Of a DNA stretch of 7,532 nucleotides, positions 1 through 5,989 are shown in pieces. The notes below the pieces were generated by a model. It was not told where the DNA came from, did no database searches, and saw only the letters and a list, made by a program, of their open reading frames with translations. Numbering within the stretch: position 1 is the first letter of the stretch; the number at the start of each line of letters is the position of its first letter. The DNA comes from an uncultured delta proteobacterium. GTDB taxonomy: Bacteria; Desulfobacterota; WTBG01; CAIYCZ01. The position numbers and the translations under genes were made by a program. The DNA lies in contig CAIYCZ010000331.1 in NCBI GenBank assembly GCA_903924805.1, positions 1 through 7,532 of the forward strand, given 5' to 3'.

Positions 1-914
1 CGCCCTCTATTATGGTCGTACAAGCCCCGTCAACACTGGAAGAATAGAGAGAGTTGTTGAAGTCTATGGATACCAGGGGTTCTTCGCAGAACTGTAAAAT
101 GCCCTTCAACTCGCCTTCTGCGGCTTTCTTGAGCGCCCCGTTCACCTCTTCAACGGTTGTTTTCTTTTCCACTGTTGCGACCAGGTCAACAAGTGAAACA
201 TTGGGCGTGGGGGACGCGAATTGCCAGGCCGTCCATCTTGCCTTTCAGTTCCGGCAGTACCAGGGCAACAGCAGAGGCAGCGCCGGTAGTGGTTGGGATC
301 ATGCTCATGCAGGCTGCCCGTGCCCGCCGCAGGTCTGAATGCGGCAGGTCAAGGAGCCGCTGGTCGTTGGTGTATGAATGGATGGTGGTCATGAGACCCT
401 TCTGGATCTTAAATTTTTCATGTAAAACTTTGGCAACAGGGGCTAAACAGTTGGTGGTACACGAAGCATTGGAAAGGACATCATGCTTCTTTGGATCGTA
501 AGACTTTTCATTCACTCCCATGACTATGGTAATATCCGGGCCTTTCATGGGAGCGGTAACGATAACTTTTTTGGCACCTGCCTGGATGTGTTTACTCGCA
601 TCGTTTTTATCGCGCATGGCCCCGGTTCCCTCAACAACGATCTCAACTCCCAGGTCTTTCCAGGGAATCTCCAGGGGGTTCTTGGTAGAAAATACTTTAA
701 GCGCTTTGCCATCAACGACTATTGCATCACCCCGTGCCTCCACAGTCCCTTTAAAAGGGCCGTGGACAGAATCATATTTAAACAGATGGGCTAATGTTTT
801 TGCATCCGTCAAATCATTAATTGCCACAAATTCCATGTCCTTGCGGTCGCGGGCGAGCCGTAAAACACTCCGTCCAATCCTGCCAAACCCATTAATCCCT
901 ACTTTTACTGCCAT
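1..914 (-). CDS. gap: Glyceraldehyde-3-phosphate dehydrogenase, frameshifted and 3'-truncated by window edge
   Basis: Cytoplasmic glycolytic/gluconeogenic enzyme oxidising glyceraldehyde-3-phosphate to 1,3-bisphosphoglycerate. The start chosen is the ATG at 914-912 (MAVKVGINGFGRIGR), because an AAGGAGG site lies 7 nt upstream; the frame stays open 8 codons further. Visible features are the Rossmann motif GINGFGRIG (residues 6-14), Asp34 after the second strand, the catalytic SNASCTTNC motif with Cys152, catalytic His179 and LPHSDLRRARAA (190-201). Asp34 and Leu190-Pro191 match the NAD-type signature (Asp32 and Leu187-Pro188 in the Bacillus enzyme), so NAD rather than NADP is inferred. After Arg233-Val234-Pro235 the frame breaks at a run of five G on the plus strand (209-213) and would stop at 186. 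Removing one base restores VPTPNVSLVDLV and a conserved C-terminal stretch that stays open to base 1. About 40-50 C-terminal residues lie outside the window. It follows phosphofructokinase by 41 nt on the same strand, probably as an operon. The usual STG-F motif reads EGTGAM here. Confidence 0.92.
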
Positions 915-921
915 AATACGT

Positions 922-928
922 CCTCCTT
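922..928 (-). promoter_or_regulatory. Shine-Dalgarno site of gap
   Basis: The minus strand reads AAGGAGG, 7 nt before the ATG at 914. It fixes the gap start at MAVKV rather than at the upstream in-frame ATG at 938, which would place this site inside the coding sequence. Confidence 0.75.
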
Positions 929-955
929 CTTGTAACATTAAACATGTACCCTCGA

Positions 956-1990
956 TTACCCAAAGAAGACCTCTGCAATCTCATACAGCTCCATATTCAC
1001 ATTTTTTCTGCCTCTGGTTATTTCTTCCAAAGAAACGGGAACTATTTGATTACCCTGCAATGAAGCCATTTTCCCGAATTCTTTACTCTGTATCATATCG
1101 ACTGCTTTAACGCCGAACCGCGTTGCCAGCACCCGATCATAGGCTGTTGGCGTGCCACCCCTCTGGATATGCCCCAAAATAGTAACCCGTGTCTCAATAT
1201 TTGTCAACTCTTCAAGCTTTTGCCCGACAAGATTTCCAATGCCGCCCAGCCGGATGTGCCCGAAATCATCGGTCTTTTCCTTTCCGTACTTAACATCCAG
1301 TCCCTTGGGTGCAAATCCCTCTGCCACCACTATGATGCTGAATGTCTTCCCGGAGCTCTGCCGTTTCTTTATAATTTCAGCAATTTCCTCAATACTCATG
1401 GGCTTCTCCGGGATGAGGATACAGTCTGCACCTCCGGCCAGCCCTGAAAAGGTTGCAATCCATCCGGTATGACGGCCCATTACCTCAATAACCATAATCC
1501 GGTGATGGGATTCAGCAGTGGTGTGAATCCGGTCAATGGCTTCGGTAGCTATATGCACCGCTGTATCAAACCCGAAGGTATAATCAGTGCCCTGTAAATC
1601 ATTATCTATGGTCTTTGGAACACCCACAATGGGAAGCCCGTACTCTTTGAAAAGCCGGTGCGCAACCCCCAGCGTATCTTCTCCGCCCACTGCTATAATT
1701 GCATCAACACCAAACCGCTTGATATTGGCAAGGGTACGCTGGAGGTCTTCATTTGACTTAAACGGATTGGTGCGCGAGGTGCCGATGATAGTGCCGCCCC
1801 GGTGAAGGATGCCCGTTACTGAATAGTTTGTAAGGGGCTCTACATTCCCCCAGACAAGCCCCTTCCACCCTTCCCGGATTCCCAGAACCTCCAAAGCATA
1901 TGTTGTTATGGACCTTTTGACCACTGCCCTGATGACTGCATTGAGTCCGGGACAATCCCCGCCGCCGGTTAAAATACCAATTTTTTTCAT
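956..1990 (-). CDS. pfp: Phosphofructokinase, predicted pyrophosphate-dependent (PPi-PFK)
   Basis: A 344-residue PFK-family enzyme that phosphorylates fructose-6-phosphate to the 1,6-bisphosphate. Motifs in order: TGGGDCPGLN (8-17), GGTIIGTSRTNP (65-76), GGEDTLG (102-108), PKTIDND (125-131) with Asp129 as catalytic base and Asp131, the substrate loop EVMGRHTGW (169-177) and HIQRGGTPTAYDR near the C-terminus. Asp105 stands where ATP-dependent PfkA has Gly104 and Lys126 where it has Gly124. These are the residues known to block ATP and favour PPi as phosphoryl donor. The GGEDT...PKTIDND pattern resembles, from memory, the actinomycete/Propionibacterium PPi-PFK group. PPi specificity (EC 2.7.1.90, reversible) is inferred from these positions, since some enzymes with Lys126 alone use ATP. 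The ATG start has a GGGGTGAG site 5 nt upstream. The gene is divergent from the lipoprotein/mazG side and is followed by gap. In databases it may appear as pfkA. Confidence 0.95.
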   Translation of the reverse strand: MKKIGILTGGGDCPGLNAVIRAVVKRSITTYALEVLGIREGWKGLVWGNVEPLTNYSVTGILHRGGTIIGTSRTNPFKSNEDLQRTLANIKRFGVDAIIAVGGEDTLGVAHRLFKEYGLPIVGVPKTIDNDLQGTDYTFGFDTAVHIATEAIDRIHTTAESHHRIMVIEVMGRHTGWIATFSGLAGGADCILIPEKPMSIEEIAEIIKKRQSSGKTFSIIVVAEGFAPKGLDVKYGKEKTDDFGHIRLGGIGNLVGQKLEELTNIETRVTILGHIQRGGTPTAYDRVLATRFGVKAVDMIQSKEFGKMASLQGNQIVPVSLEEITRGRKNVNMELYEIAEVFFG

Positions 1991-2229
1991 TTTAACTCAC
2001 CCCATGTATTGAAATTTTGTTGAACCTATCTTAATGAATAAATACCCAGCGCTGAGAGATGTATGCCGTTACGGTAACATATAATTTTTTATTGGTTACT
2101 TTTTCCGGGGGATGGTGTATGAAGCATTAAGATAATTATTACTATCTACCGTATCATAGATTACACAATAATTAAAACCTTTACCTGATAAATCACTAAG
2201 AAATTAAACATACCTAAGGGAATTTTTCA
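1991..2229. other. Divergent AT-rich intergenic region with possible operator palindrome
   Basis: This 239-nt spacer lies between the divergent phosphofructokinase gene and the rightward lipoprotein-like ORF, so it must hold the pfk-gap promoter and probably one facing right. Two short dyads are visible: CAGCGCTG at 2047-2054 and GTTAC-G-GTAAC at 2068-2078. A TATAAT follows the second at 2080-2085 on the plus strand, but no convincing -35 box sits at the right distance, so no promoter is called. No ORF or RNA gene was recognised. Confidence 0.4.
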
Positions 2230-2388
2230 ATGAAAAAACTAATCTGCACAGGCACAATTTTTATAGCACTTATAAGCAGTTCACTCATCTCCTGCGCAGG
2301 AAAAACAAAAATGTTGTTTTTGACATTAACTTTTAAATTATATATCCCTTCTTGGTACATTGTACCAACGCTTCCCGCATATCGTTAA
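2230..2388 (+). CDS. Possible small lipoprotein or truncated lipoprotein gene (52 aa)
   Basis: This short ORF begins with a convincing lipoprotein signal peptide: MKK, a hydrophobic stretch (CTGTIFIALISSSL) and the lipobox LISC at residues 19-22, followed by AGKTK. An AAGGGA site lies 8 nt before the ATG. If real, it would be exported by Sec, lipidated by Lgt and cut by Lsp before the Cys. After about residue 27 the sequence (MLFLTLTFKLYIPSWY) is AT-rich and hydrophobic and does not look like a mature periplasmic domain. The ORF may therefore be the 5' remnant of a longer lipoprotein gene cut by a deletion, or a tiny entericidin-like lipoprotein. No family was recognised. It lies 29 nt upstream of mazG and could be transcribed with it. 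Confidence 0.4.
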   Translation: MKKLICTGTIFIALISSSLISCAGKTKMLFLTLTFKLYIPSWYIVPTLPAYR

Positions 2389-2446
2389 CCCTGAAGCCGT
2401 GCTGGAACGGGTCCATCATGCAGAGAACTACCGACAGTTTCATTGA
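2330..2446 (+). pseudogene. Orphan C-terminal coding remnant overlapping the mazG start
   Basis: One frame is open between a TAA at 2327 and a TGA at 2444-2446 but has no credible start. Its 3' two-thirds reads like the end of a real protein, with YQRFPHIVNPEAVLERV followed by HHAENYRQFH and stop. Codon use there is G+C-rich at third positions, like the neighbouring genes, whereas the bases before about 2350 are AT-rich spacer. It runs 29 nt into mazG in another frame, an overlap typical of co-translated genes. I infer that it is the tail of a former upstream gene whose body was deleted. The family was not recognised, and chance composition cannot be excluded. Confidence 0.3.
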
Positions 2447-3206
2447 GCTTGTAAAACTTATCCAGACCCTCAGGGGTCCTGACGGCTGTCCGTGGGACCG
2501 CAGGCAGACACCGGATGATGTTAAATCGTATCTTGTGGAAGAGCTCTATGAAGTGCTTGAGGCAATTGACCGCGGCAAAAAAGAGCTGCTCCAGGAGGAA
2601 GTCGGCGATCTGCTCTTTATGATCCTGTTTTTGACAAACCTCTATGAAGAAAAAAACACCTTCACGTTAAGGGAAGCTCTTGACGGGATCATCAGGAAGA
2701 TGATTCACCGCCATCCCCATGTATTTGGCACTACCGGGGCTGCAACAGTTGATGAAATAAAACAGAACTGGCAGGCGCTCAAAGAAAAAGAAGGGAAGCC
2801 GCCGAAAAAATCCCTGCTTGACGGCATCCCCGCTCATCTTCCTTCCCTGTATCAGGCGTTCCGCCTCACCCTCAAGGCGGCAAAGGTCGGCTTTGACTGG
2901 GAAAACCCGGAGCAGGTATTTGCAAAAGTAAGAGAAGAGATAGAGGAGCTTGGAAAAGAAATACGCGAAGGGGACCGGAATAAAAGGGAACAGGAGATTG
3001 GCGATCTCCTGTTCAGTATTGTCAATTTGAGCCGGCACCTTGGTATTGAGCCTGAGCAGGCTCTGCGCACGTGCAATGATAAATTCATGAAACGCTTTGC
3101 CTTTATTGAACAGGCTTTGCAAAAGCAGGGTAAATCCACCAGAGAGGCAACGCTGCAGGAAATGGATGCCCTGTGGGAAGAGGCAAAACTGACGGAGAAC
3201 ATTTAA
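2418..3206 (+). CDS. mazG: MazG nucleoside triphosphate pyrophosphohydrolase
   Basis: A cytoplasmic enzyme hydrolysing NTPs/dNTPs to NMP and PPi, regarded as nucleotide-pool house-cleaning and, in E. coli, as lowering (p)ppGpp-linked stress. The protein has the full tandem architecture (262 aa from this start). The N-terminal domain has LRGPDGCPWDRRQT (18-31), EELYE (41-45) and EEVGD (60-64). The linker holds IHRHPHVFG (96-104). The C-terminal domain has VGFDW (157-161), EEIEE (173-177) and QEIGD (192-196). The paired ExxE and ExxD acidic motifs that bind Mg are present in both halves. The ATG at 2418 was chosen because family members begin about 10-20 residues before RLRGPDGCPWD. An in-frame TTG at 2352 would add 22 residues that read as out-of-frame spacer. 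No strong Shine-Dalgarno precedes 2418; the overlap with the upstream orphan frame suggests former translational coupling. Confidence 0.95.
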   Translation: MQRTTDSFIELVKLIQTLRGPDGCPWDRRQTPDDVKSYLVEELYEVLEAIDRGKKELLQEEVGDLLFMILFLTNLYEEKNTFTLREALDGIIRKMIHRHPHVFGTTGAATVDEIKQNWQALKEKEGKPPKKSLLDGIPAHLPSLYQAFRLTLKAAKVGFDWENPEQVFAKVREEIEELGKEIREGDRNKREQEIGDLLFSIVNLSRHLGIEPEQALRTCNDKFMKRFAFIEQALQKQGKSTREATLQEMDALWEEAKLTENI

Positions 3207-3276
3207 TAATTATTTTACTTAAAAATCTCTGTCTTATGGTAATTTGTAGTTCATTCTGGGAAGACAAATAAAAACT

Positions 3277-3284
3277 AAAGGAGG
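3277..3284 (+). promoter_or_regulatory. Strong Shine-Dalgarno site of the Fe-S fusion gene
   Basis: AAAGGAGG lies 5 nt upstream of the ATG at 3290. It fixes the start of the Fe-S protein and predicts efficient translation. The 83-nt gap after mazG leaves room for a separate promoter, but none is clear. Confidence 0.75.
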
Positions 3285-3289
3285 ATAAG

Positions 3290-4159
3290 ATGAAGTGGGA
3301 TGAAGCTGCCGAAACGGCGCAGGAACTTATTCCTATTCCCCCCATCATGGCGCCGTTTGCCCGGCTCCAGTCAGAAAAGATCGCCCGGCACAAGGGACTT
3401 GACCGGGTAACCGCAGGAGTTGTTGGAGAAACCGTCAAAGTTTACCGCGAGTTCATGGGGAAAGAAAAGTTTGAGGAGCTGAAAGCCTTTCTTGAGGGCA
3501 GAGGCCCTGCCCCGGCTATGGAAGAAGAACTCTTTTTCTCTGATGAAAACGCGCTCTATCATATTGATGTATGCTACACCAAATATGGAGAAAATACTCA
3601 GGAAGTAAGAAATATTCTTAAAGATATGCTGCAGTCAGTAAAGACCGTATGTGAAGAGGAGCGCCTCACAGAAATCATGGCAGACCTTGCGCCGGTGGCA
3701 CTGCATGGAGCAAGCCGCTTCAGTGTGGGAATGACCGGCTGCCCTAATTGCTGCGTCAGCCCCTACCTGAAAGATTTTGGCATCATCCTTCAGCACCGGG
3801 TGGATATCACTGATGCAGAATGCACGCAGTGCGGTGAATGTCTGAAAATGTGCTTTGATACGGCACTACGGCTCACCGCTAATGGGCCGGTTATTGACCG
3901 GGACAAATGTGTCATGTGCGAGCTCTGCGCCAGGGACTGTCCCACGGGGAAACTGGTTGCCGGCAAGAGAGGTTTCCTTGTCATTGCAGGAGGAAGCGGG
4001 GCACGTAATGCAAAGCTTGCTGCTCCTGTTGAACGATTCACCACGAAAGACCGGGTGCTTACCATCCTGAGAAATGCTATCGGTAAACTGCGTAAAGCTC
4101 AAACTGGTGACACCTTGAAAAAAATCATAGACCGGGAGGGCGCAAAAGCGCTTCGATAA
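3290..4159 (+). CDS. PCP-reductase-like / sulfite-reductase half-domain / 2x[4Fe-4S] ferredoxin fusion protein
   Basis: A soluble cytoplasmic redox protein of 289 aa with no signal peptide or membrane segment. Residues 1-57 (W3, P15-P18, R25, A32, G36) resemble the small PCP_red domain found in protochlorophyllide reductase BchB and in stand-alone redox proteins. Residues about 85-170 resemble the C-terminal part of the NIR_SIR siroheme domain, with GMTGCPNCCVSPYLKDFG (147-164) carrying the C-X3-C half of the siroheme-[4Fe-4S] motif (C151, C155, with an extra C154). The other half, C-X5-C, is absent; only isolated C95 and C121 precede it. A two-cluster ferredoxin domain follows: C178-C181-C184-C188 and C207-C210-C213-C217-P. 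The C-terminal tail is basic. AsrC and Dsr-like proteins share the siroheme-plus-ferredoxin plan but have both Cys pairs, so sulfite or nitrite reduction is not assured; electron transfer or siroheme/tetrapyrrole binding are alternatives. A strong AAAGGAGG lies 5 nt before ATG. Confidence 0.88.
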   Translation: MKWDEAAETAQELIPIPPIMAPFARLQSEKIARHKGLDRVTAGVVGETVKVYREFMGKEKFEELKAFLEGRGPAPAMEEELFFSDENALYHIDVCYTKYGENTQEVRNILKDMLQSVKTVCEEERLTEIMADLAPVALHGASRFSVGMTGCPNCCVSPYLKDFGIILQHRVDITDAECTQCGECLKMCFDTALRLTANGPVIDRDKCVMCELCARDCPTGKLVAGKRGFLVIAGGSGARNAKLAAPVERFTTKDRVLTILRNAIGKLRKAQTGDTLKKIIDREGAKALR

Positions 4160-4162
4160 TGA
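4154..4162. repeat. Left copy of 9-bp direct repeat flanking the palindrome
   Basis: CGATAATGA, overlapping the last codons of the Fe-S gene, recurs exactly at 4480-4488. Both copies are followed closely by CAAAAG (4171-4176 and 4489-4494). The pair could be a target-site duplication bounding the CACAGAG element, or coincidence in AT-rich DNA. Confidence 0.3.
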
Positions 4163-4203
4163 GGTAATGTCAAAAGTTTTATGAAAAACAGGAGAAAACA
4201 TGA

Positions 4204-4465
4204 AACCACAGAGACCACTGAGAGATACTCTGTGTTCTAAAAAAAATTATAATGCATGGTACTGCACTATAACGGTGGCACAGTAGAAATGTGCTTTTAT
4301 ACAACAGGAAGATGCTAAATTAAAAAATCTCATCCCCAGCCAAAATTGGAACAAGAAAGGATGAAATATAAGATAGAACAACTAAGAAAACAGAGCACAC
4401 AGAGGGAAATGAATAAAATATTGCTGATAGCTGACAGCTTTTATTTCTCTGTGTCCTCTGTGGTT
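4204..4465. repeat. Imperfect long palindrome with CACAGAG-type arms in a gene-free stretch
   Basis: The 344-nt gap 4160-4503 has no credible gene. Its left arm at 4204-4224 begins AACCACAGAG, and its right arm at 4447-4465 ends with the exact complement CTCTGTGGTT; the rest of the arms match imperfectly. A second inner pair (CTCTGTGTTCT at 4229-4239 and ACAGAGCACACAGAG at 4390-4404) is also inverted, giving nested dyads. Between them lies AT-rich sequence, plus GCTGATAGCTGACAGC at 4423-4438. Similar CACAGAG-rich intergenic repeats occur in several environmental bacterial genomes, as I recall. It may be a miniature mobile or REP-like element. There is no transposase. Confidence 0.5.
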
Positions 4466-4479
4466 AGTTTATGACAATA

Positions 4480-4488
4480 CGATAATGA
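4480..4488. repeat. Right copy of 9-bp direct repeat flanking the palindrome
   Basis: This second CGATAATGA copy is directly followed by CAAAAG and then the GGGAGGG ribosome site of the small downstream gene. In the left copy 8 extra bases separate the two blocks. Confidence 0.3.
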
Positions 4489-4503
4489 CAAAAGGGAGGG
4501 CTC

Positions 4504-4743
4504 ATGAAAAAAGCAGAAGTTACTATAACGTTTGATTTGGAGAATAAAAGAGACAAAAGAATTTATAAGGGGATGATGAATTTACCCAAACATTTCGGAG
4601 GCACCATCTCTGAAGCGTTCATGTTTTTCTTCGACAGCGTAATTGTTTCCCTCGGCGAATGTGAAGAAAGAAAACAACAGTGTGAAAAACTCCTCGTTCA
4701 GATTGCGGACGTCTCAGTGGGCAAAAAGGAAGGCCATGCCTGA
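4504..4743 (+). CDS. Small protein of unknown function (79 aa)
   Basis: The protein was not recognised. It starts at an ATG with a strong GGGAGGG site 4 nt upstream, which supports a real gene. It is a cytoplasmic-type polypeptide without signal peptide or clear membrane segment. The N-terminus (EVTITFDLEN, residues 4-13) looks like a beta strand. It is followed by a basic stretch (KRDKRIYKGMM) and two amphipathic helices, the second rich in charge (GECEERKQQCEKLL, about 51-64) with two Cys five residues apart. The strand-helix-helix order is reminiscent of ribbon-helix-helix DNA-binding proteins, but no diagnostic motif is visible. The C-terminus (GKKEGHA) is a short tail. It lies 131 nt upstream of the MOT1 transporter on the same strand, so it may be its regulator or accessory subunit; this is inference from position only. 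Confidence 0.7.
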   Translation: MKKAEVTITFDLENKRDKRIYKGMMNLPKHFGGTISEAFMFFFDSVIVSLGECEERKQQCEKLLVQIADVSVGKKEGHA

Positions 4744-4874
4744 AGTTGCTGCCGGTCTATCCGGTTTAATACAACCCAATACGCAATCCTGCCACTTTAT
4801 TATTAAAACTGAAGGTAGGATATCCTGCTGGGGTGTAATAATAAATGCCTCTACGCCACTCAAATTAGCAGCCT

Positions 4875-5984
4875 TTGAAAATAAAATCTTTTGAATTCAA
4901 TTTAAGAGAGCTTGCCGGGTCAATGGGCGACTTCGGCACGCTGTTCCCGCTGGCAATCGGCTACATCGTCGTCTGCGGCTTAAATCCTGCAGGATTTTTG
5001 GTAATGATGGGGTGCGCCAATATTGCCACCGGCCTTATCTACCGGCTCCCCATGCCCATTGAGCCCATGAAGGTGCTTGCAGTTGTTGCCATTGCGCAGC
5101 ACTGGTCTCCCTCCATGGTCTACGCTTCAGGCTTTGCCATGGGCATCATCTGGCTGCTGTTTGCCGTAACCGGCGTTATGAAATTGATTGCACGGATTAC
5201 CCCACTATCTGTTATCCGGGGAATTCAGGCAGCGCTCGGCGTACTGCTGGCAGTAGAGGCGTTTAAAATGCTTACCAGCGGATGGGCGCTTGGCATTATT
5301 GCGATTGCTATTGTGCTGGTGCTGCGGGATAACCGCTATGCCCCTGCAGCCATAGTGCTGATGGCGCTTGGCATTGCCATCATGTTTTTCAAAGGCCAGC
5401 TTCTGCGCATAGCCCCCCCGGGATTCAGCATACCGCCACGTACCGGTTTTAGCCTGCAAGAAGTCTGGCAAAGCCTGCTGCTGGCAGGATTTGCCCAGAT
5501 TCCGCTCACGGCAACCAATGCAGTAATTGCCACAGCCTCACTGATAAAAACCTACTGGCCTGAAAAACCGGTTAGCGAAACAAAACTTTCACTGAATTTG
5601 GGCATAATTAACCTGGTTTTGCCGTTCTTTGGCGGGATGCCCCTGTGCCATGGGGCAGGAGGGCTTGCCGGGCAGTACTACTTTGGTGCGCGAACCGGCG
5701 GAACAAATATTATCGAAGGAATAATAGAAATCTTTCTGGGGCTGTTTCTTGCCCTGTCAATCGCTGATCTGTTTTCAGTCTTTCCGCTGGCCATTATCGG
5801 GGCAATGATGCTGCTGGTAGGAATAGAGCTCACTAAATTCACGCGGGATGTGAGCTTGAACAAAGACGTCATTCCTTTAAGCATAACCCTTATAATATCA
5901 CTATTAACAAATATGGCGTTTGGCTTTGTGGCAGGTGTTATTATCCACTATGTGCTGCAATTCTTTTTAGAAGGAAAGGCTTAA
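4875..5984 (+). CDS. MOT1-family molybdate/sulfate-type transporter
   Basis: A polytopic inner-membrane protein of 369 aa with about ten hydrophobic segments, in the MFS_MOT1 family related to SulP transporters. Both family signatures are clear: ELAGSMGDFGTLFPL (12-26) leading to LPMPIEPMK (58-66), and later GGMPLCHGAGGLAGQY followed by FGARTGG (253-276). Plant and algal MOT1 proteins import molybdate at high affinity; for bacterial members the substrate (molybdate, sulfate or another oxyanion) is mostly inferred. The start is TTG at 4875. An in-frame TAG at 4866-4868 excludes anything much longer, and the first internal ATG (4923) would cut into the conserved GSMGDFGT motif. No clear Shine-Dalgarno precedes it. 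The C-terminus ends in a hydrophobic helix and EGKA. The preceding gene encodes a small unknown protein and the one before that an Fe-S redox protein. Confidence 0.92.
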   Translation: MKIKSFEFNLRELAGSMGDFGTLFPLAIGYIVVCGLNPAGFLVMMGCANIATGLIYRLPMPIEPMKVLAVVAIAQHWSPSMVYASGFAMGIIWLLFAVTGVMKLIARITPLSVIRGIQAALGVLLAVEAFKMLTSGWALGIIAIAIVLVLRDNRYAPAAIVLMALGIAIMFFKGQLLRIAPPGFSIPPRTGFSLQEVWQSLLLAGFAQIPLTATNAVIATASLIKTYWPEKPVSETKLSLNLGIINLVLPFFGGMPLCHGAGGLAGQYYFGARTGGTNIIEGIIEIFLGLFLALSIADLFSVFPLAIIGAMMLLVGIELTKFTRDVSLNKDVIPLSITLIISLLTNMAFGFVAGVIIHYVLQFFLEGKA

Positions 5985-5989
5985 TTAAA

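Noticed and set aside
483..1110. Plus-strand open frames opposite gap and the pfk 3' end
   Set aside because: They are antisense to well-supported enzymes, have no family resemblance and no ribosome site.
2352..2417. TTG-initiated 22-residue N-terminal extension of MazG
   Set aside because: There is no ribosome site, the residues do not resemble MazG, and the same bases read better as the tail of another frame.
2667..3438. Minus-strand open frames opposite mazG and the Fe-S gene start
   Set aside because: They mirror the codon pattern of the true genes; the proteins are low-complexity, Ser/Leu-rich and unrecognisable.
4200..4286. 28-codon ORF MKPQRPLRDT with AGGAG upstream
   Set aside because: It is encoded by the CACAGAG repeat arm and AT-rich spacer; nothing protein-like follows.
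4204..4465. CRISPR array in the repeat-rich gap
   Set aside because: The repeats are inverted and imperfect, with no regular spacers and no cas genes.
4744..4874. Molybdenum-cofactor riboswitch or ModE operator
   Set aside because: I could not identify the conserved motifs of either by eye; only a short palindrome is visible.
4643..4894. 83-aa plus-strand frame overlapping the small protein and transporter start
   Set aside because: It is out of frame with two better-supported genes and has no ribosome site or recognisable motif.
5205..5884. Minus-strand frames inside the MOT1 gene
   Set aside because: They are shadows of a clear membrane-protein gene on the other strand.
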